A DNA stretch of 64,000 nucleotides, taken from Actinoplanes derwentensis (lineage in GTDB: Bacteria > Actinomycetota > Actinomycetes > Mycobacteriales > Micromonosporaceae). Where the stretch lies: NCBI RefSeq assembly GCF_900104725.1, contig NZ_LT629758.1:3286001-3350000 (forward strand). The letters are read 5' to 3'. Positions 47,492 through 55,554 of this stretch are shown piece after piece; the first letter of the stretch is position 1, and every line of letters starts with the position of its first letter. The notes beneath the pieces were generated by a model. The model worked only from the letters and a program-made list of their open reading frames with translations, was not told the DNA's origin and ran no database searches. Both the position numbers and the translations under genes were made by a program.

Positions 47492-49165
47492 TCATAACTG
47501 TTGAGGGGTCCACCCGTCGGCGGCGTCGACATGACCGATTCCGGCGACGAGCACGCCGCGACCCTGCGAGGCGGCGTCGGTGCGGTAGGTGAAACGAAGA
47601 GCCGACCCCGGCGGTACGGCGGAAGTCACCGTCCACCAGTGCCGGCCGCCGAAGCCGCTGACCACTCCGTCGCTGGTGGCACGCTCGTAACCGGAGCGCA
47701 GCGTGAGTGCCACAGGCTTCCAAGCGGCCTCGGCGGCCGGGGCCGAACCAGCGGAGACCGAACCGGCGAAGGACTCGACGGTCAGCGTGTCGAGGCCGGG
47801 CTGGGTGTCGTACCAGAGCTGGAACGGACCCTGACTCGCGCTCGCGGTGAGTGTCATGACCGCGCCGTCGCGAAGTTCGGTCCGCCAGACCTCTCCCCCG
47901 CCGGGCGGCGCCCCGATCGGACGGGCCGCGGCGAACGCCCTGGCCAGCGCGCGCCGGGCCACCGTGTTGGTGCCCCACGCGCGGTCCGGGTGGACCCGGT
48001 TGCTGAGCAGGACGAGGAACGACTGGTCGAGCGGGTCGATGACGACCGAGGTGCCGGTGAATCCGGTGTGCCCGAACGTGACCGGCGAGGTCATGCCGTC
48101 CATGTACGAGTGTTTGGCCAGTTCGAACCCGAGTCCGCGGCTGCTGTCCGGATACTGCGGCAGCAGGTCGGCGTTGTAGTTCACCAGCGCGGCACGGACC
48201 GTCCGTGCCGACAGGATCCGGGTTCCCCGGTAGATGCCGCCGTTGAGCAGGGTCTGGCACAGGATCGCCAGGTCGTCGACGGTGGAGAAGATTCCGGCGT
48301 GCCCGGCGACACCACCGAGCGACCAGGCGTTCTCGTCGTGCACCTCACCACGGACCAGGCCCCGGCCCGCGTACGGCTGGAACTCGGTCGCCGCGGTCCG
48401 GTCGACGATCGTGGGGCGATAGCCGGTGTCGCGCATCCGCAGCGGCTCGGTGATTCCGGCGCGAACGGCGTCGGCGAGTGGTTTCCCGGTGACCCGTTCG
48501 GCAAGCACTCCGAGTGCGATCAGTCCGATGTCGGAGTAGGTGTACTGCTTGCCGGGGGTGGTGCCGGCGTCAGCCGGGGTTGCCTGAGCTACGGCTAGCC
48601 GTAGCTCAGGTGTGGAATCGGTGGAGTAGAACGGGCGAAAGGCGGGCAAACCTGATGTGTGCGTGAGCAGGTGCCGGGCAGTCACTCCGGCAGCCGCGAA
48701 TCCCGGCAGATACCTGGTGACCGGGGCGTCCAGATCAACCCGGCCCGCCTCGACCTGCTGAAGCACCACGATCGTGGTGAACAGCTTCGAAATTGAAGCC
48801 AGATCCCACAGCGTGTCCACCCGAGCCGGAACACGCCGCTCCACCGGCAGTTCCTCAGTGGGACTGGCATACCGAACCGCGTCCCCGACGGCGAACCGCG
48901 ACACCACGATCCCGTGCCGAGCGGCCAGCACCGCAGCCCCCGCATACGCCGGATGCCCCGGATGGTCCGCTGTCGGCGTCAGGTAGGAGGCCGCGATGAC
49001 CGGAAGTGACTCGATCGGGCCGGGCAGTAGACCCGCTTGACGGGGATTTCCAGGGCGCAGCACGTCACTCCGAAAGGTGATTTCGTCCGGGCTGACGGCT
49101 CGCACGGGTGAACCGATCAGGAGACCGGTAACCACGCCGAACAGCACGAACCGAAGCTTGATCAT
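47492..49165 (-). CDS. Secreted beta-lactamase-family hydrolase, YbbE/AmiE-like
   Basis: A 557-residue exported serine hydrolase. A signal peptide (LRFVLFGVVTGLLIGSPVRA) is followed by a class C beta-lactamase fold: SxxK in WDLASISKLFTTIVV, YxN-equivalent YSDIGLIALGVLAERVTG, and FGHTGFTGTSVVIDP. A C-terminal beta-sandwich extension of about 130 residues follows. In Bacillus subtilis the homologous position in the mur/ybb cluster is AmiE (YbbE), an N-acetylmuramyl-L-alanine amidase; that role fits here but is inferred from context. The ATG at 49165 has GAGGGG five bases upstream. First gene of the importer operon. Confidence 0.82.
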   Translation of the reverse strand: MIKLRFVLFGVVTGLLIGSPVRAVSPDEITFRSDVLRPGNPRQAGLLPGPIESLPVIAASYLTPTADHPGHPAYAGAAVLAARHGIVVSRFAVGDAVRYASPTEELPVERRVPARVDTLWDLASISKLFTTIVVLQQVEAGRVDLDAPVTRYLPGFAAAGVTARHLLTHTSGLPAFRPFYSTDSTPELRLAVAQATPADAGTTPGKQYTYSDIGLIALGVLAERVTGKPLADAVRAGITEPLRMRDTGYRPTIVDRTAATEFQPYAGRGLVRGEVHDENAWSLGGVAGHAGIFSTVDDLAILCQTLLNGGIYRGTRILSARTVRAALVNYNADLLPQYPDSSRGLGFELAKHSYMDGMTSPVTFGHTGFTGTSVVIDPLDQSFLVLLSNRVHPDRAWGTNTVARRALARAFAAARPIGAPPGGGEVWRTELRDGAVMTLTASASQGPFQLWYDTQPGLDTLTVESFAGSVSAGSAPAAEAAWKPVALTLRSGYERATSDGVVSGFGGRHWWTVTSAVPPGSALRFTYRTDAASQGRGVLVAGIGHVDAADGWTPQQL

Positions 49166-49206
49166 CAACGCCCCTCAATACGCCGACTTGTCGAGGATGA
49201 ATGTTT

Positions 49207-49240
49207 CCTTCACGACTCGCAAGAGGAGTGAAGGTTATTG
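49207..49240. promoter_or_regulatory. Inverted repeat with candidate MurR motif
   Basis: In the 109-base divergent region between the hydrolase and nagZ genes, CCTTCAC (49207-49213) and GTGAAGG (49228-49234) form a perfect inverted repeat with a 14-base spacer. The right arm extends to TGAAGGTTATTG (49229-49240), which matches 11 of 12 bases of a site in front of the kinase/murR genes. This is a candidate operator for the local RpiR/MurR protein. Confidence 0.5.
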
Positions 49241-49274
49241 CCATCCGTCGACCACACGGCTACCTTCCGACATC

Positions 49275-50957
49275 ATGCGAACGCGTACGGTCGCTTTCCT
49301 TGCTGTCGCCGCTTTGGGGATCGGGTTGCCCACCCCAGCGGTGGCGAAGCCGCACCCGATCAACGCCCTGATCGCCCGGATGACACTGCCGGAGAAGGTC
49401 GGGCAGCTCTTCACCACCTATGTGCACGGCACCGCCGCGACCACGCCTTCGAGCGACAACAAGCGGCTGTACGGGGTGGACACGCCCGCCGAGGTGGTCG
49501 CCAAGTACCACCTCGGCGGAGTCGTCTACTTCTCCTGGACGAACAGCCTGCAGAACCCGCGCCAGATCACCACGCTCAGCAACGGACTCCAGGCGGCGTC
49601 GAAGAAGGTGCCGCTGATGATCTCCACCGATCAGGAGCACGGCGTGGTCACCCGGATGCCGGCGCCCGCCACCCGGTTCCCCGGCGCGATGGCCCTCGGC
49701 GCCGGTCGTGACCCGGCCGGCGCCTACCGCACCGGGCAGGTCACCGGCGTCGAACTGCGCGCGGTCGGCATCCGCCAGGCCTGGGCCCCGGTCGCCGACG
49801 TCAACGTGAACCCGGCCAACCCGGTCATCGGCGTCCGCTCGTTCAGCAGCGACCCCACCTTGACCGGCACCCTGGCCGCGAACCAGATCCGCGGTCTCCA
49901 ACAGGGCGCCGGTATTTCAGCGAGCGCCAAACACTTCCCCGGGCACGGCGACACCGCCACCGACAGTCACACCGGCCTGCCCGTCATCAACCACACCCGG
50001 GCGCAGTGGCAGCGGATCGACGCGCCACCGTTCCGGGCCGCGATCGCTGCCGGCGTCGACACGATCATGAGCGCGCACATCGTGGTCCCGGCTCTCGATC
50101 CGACCGGCGATCCGGCCACTCTGTCGAACCCGATCATCACCGGGCTGCTGCGCGGGGAATTCGGTTATCGCGGTGTGATCGTCACCGATTCTCTGGAGAT
50201 GCAGGGCGTCCGGGAGAAGTACGGTGACGCGCGGGTGCCGGTGCTCGCCCTGAAAGCCGGCATCGACGTACTGCTGATGCCACCGAACCTGGACGTGGCC
50301 TACAGAGCGGTGCTGAAGGCGGTGGCCGACGGGGAACTCACCGAGTCCCGCATCGACGAGTCGGTGCGCCGGATCCTCACCCTCAAACAGAAGCGTGGCC
50401 TGCTGCGATGGACACCGGCCGACCCGGCCGCGGCACAACGGATCGTCGGCTCGGCGGCCCACCGGCGTACCGCGCAGTCGGTCACCGACCGCACGGTGAC
50501 CGTGATCCGCAACGACGCCCGGCTGCTGCCACTGGCGACGAAGGGCAAGAGGATCCTGGTCACCGGATGGACCTCCAGTACGTACGACACGATCGGCGTG
50601 CTGGCCCGGGAACTCACCGCGACTGCTCTGCCCACGACCGTTCCGGATCAGGCGGCAGCCGCGGCCCGTGAACACGACCTGACCGTGGTGCTGAGCAACA
50701 ACGGTCAGCAGCAGGCGCTGCTCGCGGCACTACTGAAGACCGGGAAGCCGATCGTGGTGGTGGCGGTGCGTAACCCCTACGACCTGACCGCGCTACCCGG
50801 CGTCACCACCTATCTGGCCACCTACAGCTACACGGATGTCTCGATGCGCGCTCTCGCCAAGGTTCTGACCGGTGTCACGCCACCCCGCGGGAGACTGCCC
50901 GTGGCGATACCGGGGCTCTACCCGTACGGCCATGGCCTGTCCTGGGGTGTGAAATGA
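49275..50957 (+). CDS. nagZ: Secreted beta-N-acetylhexosaminidase (GH3)
   Basis: A 560-residue exported glycosidase that removes N-acetylglucosamine from GlcNAc-MurNAc fragments. Signal peptide MRTRTVAFLAVAALGIGLPT ends near AVAKP. The GH3 barrel has PLMISTDQEHGVVTRMP, the NagZ-specific general acid loop SASAKHFPGHGDTATDSHTG and the nucleophile Asp in VIVTDSLEMQGV. A C-terminal alpha/beta domain (about 400-560) is present, as in Bacillus NagZ (YbbD), unlike the short cytoplasmic proteobacterial form. The stop overlaps the namZ start by ATGA. Divergent from the importer operon. Confidence 0.93.
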   Translation: MRTRTVAFLAVAALGIGLPTPAVAKPHPINALIARMTLPEKVGQLFTTYVHGTAATTPSSDNKRLYGVDTPAEVVAKYHLGGVVYFSWTNSLQNPRQITTLSNGLQAASKKVPLMISTDQEHGVVTRMPAPATRFPGAMALGAGRDPAGAYRTGQVTGVELRAVGIRQAWAPVADVNVNPANPVIGVRSFSSDPTLTGTLAANQIRGLQQGAGISASAKHFPGHGDTATDSHTGLPVINHTRAQWQRIDAPPFRAAIAAGVDTIMSAHIVVPALDPTGDPATLSNPIITGLLRGEFGYRGVIVTDSLEMQGVREKYGDARVPVLALKAGIDVLLMPPNLDVAYRAVLKAVADGELTESRIDESVRRILTLKQKRGLLRWTPADPAAAQRIVGSAAHRRTAQSVTDRTVTVIRNDARLLPLATKGKRILVTGWTSSTYDTIGVLARELTATALPTTVPDQAAAAAREHDLTVVLSNNGQQQALLAALLKTGKPIVVVAVRNPYDLTALPGVTTYLATYSYTDVSMRALAKVLTGVTPPRGRLPVAIPGLYPYGHGLSWGVK

Positions 50958-52186
50958 ACCGGCGGGGCCTGCTCGCCGGCGGGGCGGGAGTCCTGCTGCC
51001 GGTGCCGGTCAGCCTGGGCACGCCGCTGCGGACCGGCCTGGAGAAGCTCGCGGACGACGGATGGGCCGCCGTCCGCGGGGAACGAATCGGTGTCGTCTCC
51101 AACCCGACCGGCGTGGACCGTGACTACCGGCATCTCGTCGACCGGATGCACGCCGACAAGGTCACCATCGGCGGCGTCTTCGGCCCCGAGCACGGTTTCC
51201 GCGGGTCGGCGCAGGCGGGCGCCGCCGAGGGCACGAGCACCGACGCCCGCACCGGCGTGACCGTCTACGACGCCTATCTCGCCACCGCGGCGAAGTGGGA
51301 GCAGATGTTCACCGCGGCCGGGGTGCGCGTCATCGTCTTCGACATCCAGGACGTGGGCGCGCGGTTCTACACCTACATCTACACGCTGTACGACTCGATG
51401 GCCGCCGCCGCCCGCCTCGGCCTGCGTTACGTCGTGCTGGACCGGCCGAATCCGGCGGGCGGGAGCGCGTACGGGCCGATGATGACCGGCGGGTTCACCT
51501 CCGGGGTCGGCCGGCTCGAGATCGTGCAGCAGCACGGCATGACCGTCGGTGAACTGGCCCGGTTCTACAACGGCGAGTTCCTGGGCGGCAAGGTCGAGCT
51601 GGAGGTGATCGGCTGTCAGGGCTGGCACGGGCGGATGTTCGGCCGGGACCTGGACCTGCCGTGGGTGCTGCCCAGCCCCAACATGCCCACCCCGGACACC
51701 GCCCTGGTCTACCCCGGTACCGGCATGTTCGAAGGCGTGGCCGCGCTCTCCGAGGGCCGCGGCACCACCCGCCCGTTCGAACTGATCGGCGGCCCCGGCT
51801 TCGACTACCGCTGGTGTGACCGGGTGGCCGCGCTCGACCTGCCCGGAGTGCGGTTCCGGGAGGCCTACTTCACGCCCACGTTCAACAAGTTCGCTGATCA
51901 GTTGTGTGCCGGCATCGAGGTCAAAATCGTCGACCCGCGGCGGTACGACCCGATCCGCACCGCCGTGGCCATGCTCGTCGAGGCGCGTAAGGAGAAGGCG
52001 TTCGGCTGGCGTGCCGACAACGGCACCCGGTACTTCATCGATCTGCTCACCGGCTCGTCCCGCCTGCGCACGATGATCGACGCCCGTGCCTCGGCCCGCG
52101 AGGTGGTCGAGGCGTGGTCCGGTGAACTGGCCGCTTTCGACCGGCGGCGACGGCCGTACCTGCTCTACTCCCGGCCCGGCTCCTGA
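50954..52186 (+). CDS. namZ: Exo-beta-N-acetylmuramidase NamZ (DUF1343, GH171)
   Basis: A 410-residue exported enzyme that cleaves terminal MurNAc from non-reducing ends of peptidoglycan fragments. An N-terminal signal (MNRRGLLAGGAGVLLPVPVS) is Tat-like. Family motifs in order: GVVSNPTGVDRDYRHLVDRM, GVFGPEHGFRG, VFDIQDVGARFYTYIYTLYD, VVLDRPNPAGG, LPSPNMPTPDTALVYPGTGM and EGRGTTRPFELIGGPG. Translationally coupled to nagZ, as ybbC/ybbD are neighbours in Bacillus subtilis. The two enzymes together strip disaccharide chains into free GlcNAc and MurNAc. It converges on the kinase gene with a 22-base overlap. Confidence 0.93.
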   Translation: MNRRGLLAGGAGVLLPVPVSLGTPLRTGLEKLADDGWAAVRGERIGVVSNPTGVDRDYRHLVDRMHADKVTIGGVFGPEHGFRGSAQAGAAEGTSTDARTGVTVYDAYLATAAKWEQMFTAAGVRVIVFDIQDVGARFYTYIYTLYDSMAAAARLGLRYVVLDRPNPAGGSAYGPMMTGGFTSGVGRLEIVQQHGMTVGELARFYNGEFLGGKVELEVIGCQGWHGRMFGRDLDLPWVLPSPNMPTPDTALVYPGTGMFEGVAALSEGRGTTRPFELIGGPGFDYRWCDRVAALDLPGVRFREAYFTPTFNKFADQLCAGIEVKIVDPRRYDPIRTAVAMLVEARKEKAFGWRADNGTRYFIDLLTGSSRLRTMIDARASAREVVEAWSGELAAFDRRRRPYLLYSRPGS

Positions 52187-53142
52187 TGGGTGAGCTTGGC
52201 ATGGATCACCGGCGCCACGGGGGCGCCGGTGATCCGGGAGATCGCCAGAGCCGCGGCGCCGGCGGCACCGTCGAGCGCGCTCCGGGGCTGCACTCCGGTG
52301 CGGGCCAGCAGACCGGCGCGCACCTGCCGCGCGATCGGGCCGGGCGTGAGCAGCACCGATCCTGCGAGCACCACGACCGCGGCGGATGGCGGGCCGACCC
52401 GGTCGAAGGTGTGCAGGAGGCGACCGGTGGCCGCGGCGCAGATTCGCGCGGCCACCGCGTCGTCCTGCTCGGCGGCGGCACTCACCGCGGGCGCGAAGCC
52501 GCCCAGCAGCGCGGGCGGCACCGCGAACGTGGCGGCGACCAGCCCCTGGGCCGCCTCCTCGGGATCAGCCGGAGGCACCCGGAAATGAGTGCGCGCGGCC
52601 TCCACCAGCACCGTCGGCTCACCGCGGCCGTCCAGAGCGGCCAGCACCGCGCGCAACGCCCGCACCCCGATCCACACCGCGGAACCCTCGTCGCCGAGCA
52701 GCCACCCGTAGCCGTCGCACCGGCGATCCAGCACCCCACCGGCGAACCGGGCGGCCAGCGCGCCGGTGCCGGCCAGCAGCAGCACCCCGTCGCGGTCCGG
52801 GGTGCCGGCCGCGAACGCCACCTCCAGATCGGTCACCGTGCCCATCTCACCGGTCAGTCCGGCCGCCCGCCAGGCCCGCCCCGCCTCCGCCCGGAACGCG
52901 TCCCGGCCGAGGCCCGACGATCCCGCGGCACCGAGGACCCCGGCTGTTATCGCGGCCCGGTCGACCGACCGCAGCGCCCCGGTCAGGGCCGTCTCGATGC
53001 TCGCGCTCACTTCGCCGCCACTGCTGTTACGGTTCGCTCCGCCGCCCGCGCCCCGGCCGACCACCGTGCCGTCGACCGTCGCGACCACACATCGCGTGGT
53101 CGTGGCGCCCGCGTCGACGCCGATCACCATCCCCGTACCCAT
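52165..53142 (-). CDS. BadF/NagK-type amino-sugar kinase (MurK-like)
   Basis: A 325-residue ASKHA-fold kinase. Phosphate-1 loop VIGVDAGATTTRCVVATVDG, GGGANRNSSGG, phosphate-2/adenosine regions LLLAGTGALAARF and GYGWLLGDEGSAVWIGVRAL match N-acetylglucosamine kinases of the BadF/BadG family; Clostridium MurK, which phosphorylates MurNAc and GlcNAc, belongs here. An ABC importer delivers unphosphorylated sugar, and MurQ needs MurNAc 6-phosphate, so this kinase fills the gap that the PTS fills in Bacillus. The ATG at 53142 is chosen (53130 possible). Divergent from murR. Confidence 0.82.
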   Translation of the reverse strand: MGTGMVIGVDAGATTTRCVVATVDGTVVGRGAGGGANRNSSGGEVSASIETALTGALRSVDRAAITAGVLGAAGSSGLGRDAFRAEAGRAWRAAGLTGEMGTVTDLEVAFAAGTPDRDGVLLLAGTGALAARFAGGVLDRRCDGYGWLLGDEGSAVWIGVRALRAVLAALDGRGEPTVLVEAARTHFRVPPADPEEAAQGLVAATFAVPPALLGGFAPAVSAAAEQDDAVAARICAAATGRLLHTFDRVGPPSAAVVVLAGSVLLTPGPIARQVRAGLLARTGVQPRSALDGAAGAAALAISRITGAPVAPVIHAKLTHQEPGRE

Positions 53143-53145
53143 GGA

Positions 53146-53157
53146 TGAAGGATATTG
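53146..53157. promoter_or_regulatory. Second copy of candidate MurR motif
   Basis: TGAAGGATATTG lies in the 48-base gap between the divergent kinase and RpiR genes and differs by one base from TGAAGGTTATTG at 49229-49240. It overlaps a TTGACG promoter-like hexamer (53155-53160) for the RpiR gene. A regulator bound here could block both directions. Confidence 0.45.
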
Positions 53158-53190
53158 ACGATCTGTGCCGAGCAAAGGAAAGATTTCTCC

Positions 53191-54084
53191 ATGACAGAGC
53201 GGAAGCGCGGCACAGCCGAAACGGTGGTCCGGGCCCGGGGCCTGCTGCCGTCGCTGTCCCCGGCCGAGCAGCGGGTCGCGCGGGTGATCATCGAGGAGGC
53301 GGCCACCGCGTCCCGGCTCACCATCACCGACCTCGCCGAGCGGGCCGGTTCCAGCGAGACCACGGTGATCCGGTTCTGCCGGGCGATGGGCTTCGCCGGC
53401 TACTCCGAGCTGCGGCTGACCCTGGCCGCCGAGTCCGGCCGCCGCGACGACACCACCGAAGCGATCGGCAGCGACATCAGCCCCGGTGACGACCTCGCCG
53501 AGGTGGTCAAGAAGATCGCCTTCGCGGACGCCCGCGCCGTCGAGGAGACCGCCTCCCAGATCGACATCGCCGTGCTCGGACAGGTCGTCGAGCTGTTGGC
53601 CGAGGCGCGCCGGGTGGACATCTACGGCGTCGGAGCCAGCGCCTTCGTCGCCACCGACTTCCAGCACAAACTGCACCGCATCGGCCGGGTCGCGTTCGCC
53701 TGGAGCGACACCCACGTGGCGATGAGCAGCGCCGCCCTGCTCGACGAGCGCGACGTCGCCTTCGGCATCTCGCACACCGGCACCACCAGCGACACCATCG
53801 ACGCGTTCACCGAGGCCAAACGGCACGGGGCTCGCACGGTGGCACTCACCAACTTCCCCCGGTCGCCGATCACCACGCTCGCCGACCTGGTGCTCACCAC
53901 CGCGGCCCGGGAGACGACGTACCGGTCCGGGGCCATGTCCAGCCGCTTGGCCCAGCTCACCGTCATCGACTGCGTGTTCGTCGGCGTCGCGCAGCGCACG
54001 TACCAGCAGACCCGGACCGCACTCGACGCCACCTACGCGGCCGTGCGCGACCGGCGCATCAGCACTGACCGGAGGCGCACATGA
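53191..54084 (+). CDS. murR: RpiR-family regulator, MurR-type
   Basis: A 297-residue regulator. The N-terminal RpiR helix-turn-helix has LSPAEQRVARVIIEEAATAS, LTITDLAERAGSSETTVIRF and CRAMGFAGYSELRL. The C-terminal SIS domain (about 115-260) has RRVDIYGVGASAFVATDFQH, AFGISHTGTTSDTIDAFTEA and ALTNFPRSP, which bind phosphosugars. In E. coli MurR binds MurNAc 6-phosphate. The stop overlaps murQ by ATGA, giving the murR-murQ operon. It is the obvious controller of the locus. The ATG at 53191 is chosen by AGGAAAG upstream. Confidence 0.88.
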   Translation: MTERKRGTAETVVRARGLLPSLSPAEQRVARVIIEEAATASRLTITDLAERAGSSETTVIRFCRAMGFAGYSELRLTLAAESGRRDDTTEAIGSDISPGDDLAEVVKKIAFADARAVEETASQIDIAVLGQVVELLAEARRVDIYGVGASAFVATDFQHKLHRIGRVAFAWSDTHVAMSSAALLDERDVAFGISHTGTTSDTIDAFTEAKRHGARTVALTNFPRSPITTLADLVLTTAARETTYRSGAMSSRLAQLTVIDCVFVGVAQRTYQQTRTALDATYAAVRDRRISTDRRRT

Positions 54085-55049
54085 CAACCAGCCCGTCGCA
54101 ACTATCCCTGGCAGCGCCGCCGACTTCGCCGCAGCTCTCCGCGCCGCCTTCGCCGCTGTCCCGGACCGAGGAGCGTAATCCGCGCAGTGCCGGGATCGAC
54201 CGGATGTCCACCCTCGAACTGCTGCATCTGATCAACAGCGAGGACCGGCACGTCCCGGAAGCCGTCGCGCAGGTGCTGCCGCAGCTCGCCGCCGCCGTTG
54301 AACTCGCGGTGACGGCCCTGTCCGGCGGCAACCGGGTGCACTACGTCGGGGCCGGCACGTCCGGCCGGATCGCGGTCCTCGACGCGGCCGAGCTGATCCC
54401 CACGTTCGGCCTGGAACCGGACCGGGTGATCGCGCACATCGCCGGTGGCCCGCCCGCGCTGACCCGGCCGTCCGAAGCCGCCGAGGACGACGAGACCGCC
54501 GGTTCGGCGGTGGTCACCGCAGTCGAGGCGGGCGACGTCGTCGTCGGCGTCACCGCCAGCGGCCGTACGCCGTACGTCCACGCCGCCCTGACCACCGCCC
54601 GCACGCTGGGTGCCCACACGGTGCTGATCTCGGCGAACCCGGCGTCCCCGATCTCGGCGGCCGCGGACGTCCACATCGCCCCCGACACCGGCCCCGAGGT
54701 GCTGACCGGATCCACCCGGATGAAGGCCGGCACCGCCCAGAAGCTGATCCTGAACGCGTTCTCCACGGCGACGATGGTCCGGCTGGGCCGCACCTACTCC
54801 AACCTGATGACCGACATGCTCGCCACCAACGCCAAACTGAAGGACCGCCGCCTGCGCATCCTGGCCGAAGCCACCGGCGCGGACCTGACCGAATGCGGTC
54901 ACGCTCTGCGATCCGCCGACGGCAACGCGAAGGTCGCCCTGCTCACGCTGCTGGCCGGGAGCAGCCCCGACACCGCCGCACGAGCGCTGGCCGTCACCGA
55001 GGGCCACGTGACCCGGGCCCTGCGCCTGCTGGCGGTGAACGGAACCTAG
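54081..55049 (+). CDS. murQ: N-acetylmuramic acid 6-phosphate etherase
   Basis: A 322-residue cytoplasmic lyase that splits MurNAc 6-phosphate into GlcNAc 6-phosphate and D-lactate. Family motifs: TEERNPRSAGIDRMSTLELL, VHYVGAGTSGRIAVLDAAEL with the catalytic Glu, EDDETAG, VVVGVTASGRTPYVHAALTT, VLTGSTRMKAGTAQKLILNA and FSTATMVRLGRTYSNLMTDM. The first 28 residues are a Pro/Ser-rich extension absent from E. coli MurQ. GGAGG lies five bases before the ATG. Last gene of the salvage locus. Confidence 0.95.
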   Translation: MTTSPSQLSLAAPPTSPQLSAPPSPLSRTEERNPRSAGIDRMSTLELLHLINSEDRHVPEAVAQVLPQLAAAVELAVTALSGGNRVHYVGAGTSGRIAVLDAAELIPTFGLEPDRVIAHIAGGPPALTRPSEAAEDDETAGSAVVTAVEAGDVVVGVTASGRTPYVHAALTTARTLGAHTVLISANPASPISAAADVHIAPDTGPEVLTGSTRMKAGTAQKLILNAFSTATMVRLGRTYSNLMTDMLATNAKLKDRRLRILAEATGADLTECGHALRSADGNAKVALLTLLAGSSPDTAARALAVTEGHVTRALRLLAVNGT

Positions 55050-55146
55050 ATTTCTCCGGCGATCGTGTCGAGAACGGTCCGGCGGCTCCGTCCTTGGTGT
55101 GAACGCGACGACAATGGGTCGTACCAGCATCGAGGAGAAGCACATC

Positions 55147-55554
55147 ATGGCCAAGTACCTGCTGCTCAAGCACTACCGCGGTGGCCCCGAGCCGCTGTTC
55201 GACCTGCCGATCGACAAGTGGGCGCCGGAGGAGATCACCGCCCACGTCCAGTACATGAACGACTTCGCGGCCCGGCTCCAGGAGAACGGCGAGTTCGTCG
55301 ACGCGCAGGCGCTCGCCCCGGGTGGCACGTTCGTCCGCTACGACGGTGAGGGCCAGCCGCCGGTCACCGACGGCCCGTTCGCCGAGACCAAGGACCTGAT
55401 CGCCGGCTGGATGGTGATCGACGTGGACACCTACGAGCGGGCCGTGGAACTCGCCGCCGAACTGTCCGCGGCTCCCGGCGCCGGTGGCGAGCCGCTGCGC
55501 GAGTGGCTCGAACTGCGGCCGTTCCTGACCGAGCCGCCGACCGTCACCGAGTGA
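55147..55554 (+). CDS. DGPF/YCII-related protein, partner of the ECF42 sigma factor
   Basis: A 135-residue soluble protein of the YCII/DGPF superfamily. The hallmark DGPF appears in PPVTDGPFAETKDLIAGWMV; the N-terminus is KYLLLKHYRGGPEPLFDLP. In ECF42-type systems a DGPF gene sits next to the sigma gene and may modulate it or act in the same stress response. Its stop overlaps the sigma gene start by GTGA, so both are made together. Confidence 0.88.
   Translation: MAKYLLLKHYRGGPEPLFDLPIDKWAPEEITAHVQYMNDFAARLQENGEFVDAQALAPGGTFVRYDGEGQPPVTDGPFAETKDLIAGWMVIDVDTYERAVELAAELSAAPGAGGEPLREWLELRPFLTEPPTVTE

Noticed and set aside
53143..54087. Minus-strand extension of the kinase reading frame over the RpiR gene
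   Set aside because: The kinase family starts at the VIGVDAG loop; the upstream part is antisense to a well-supported regulator.
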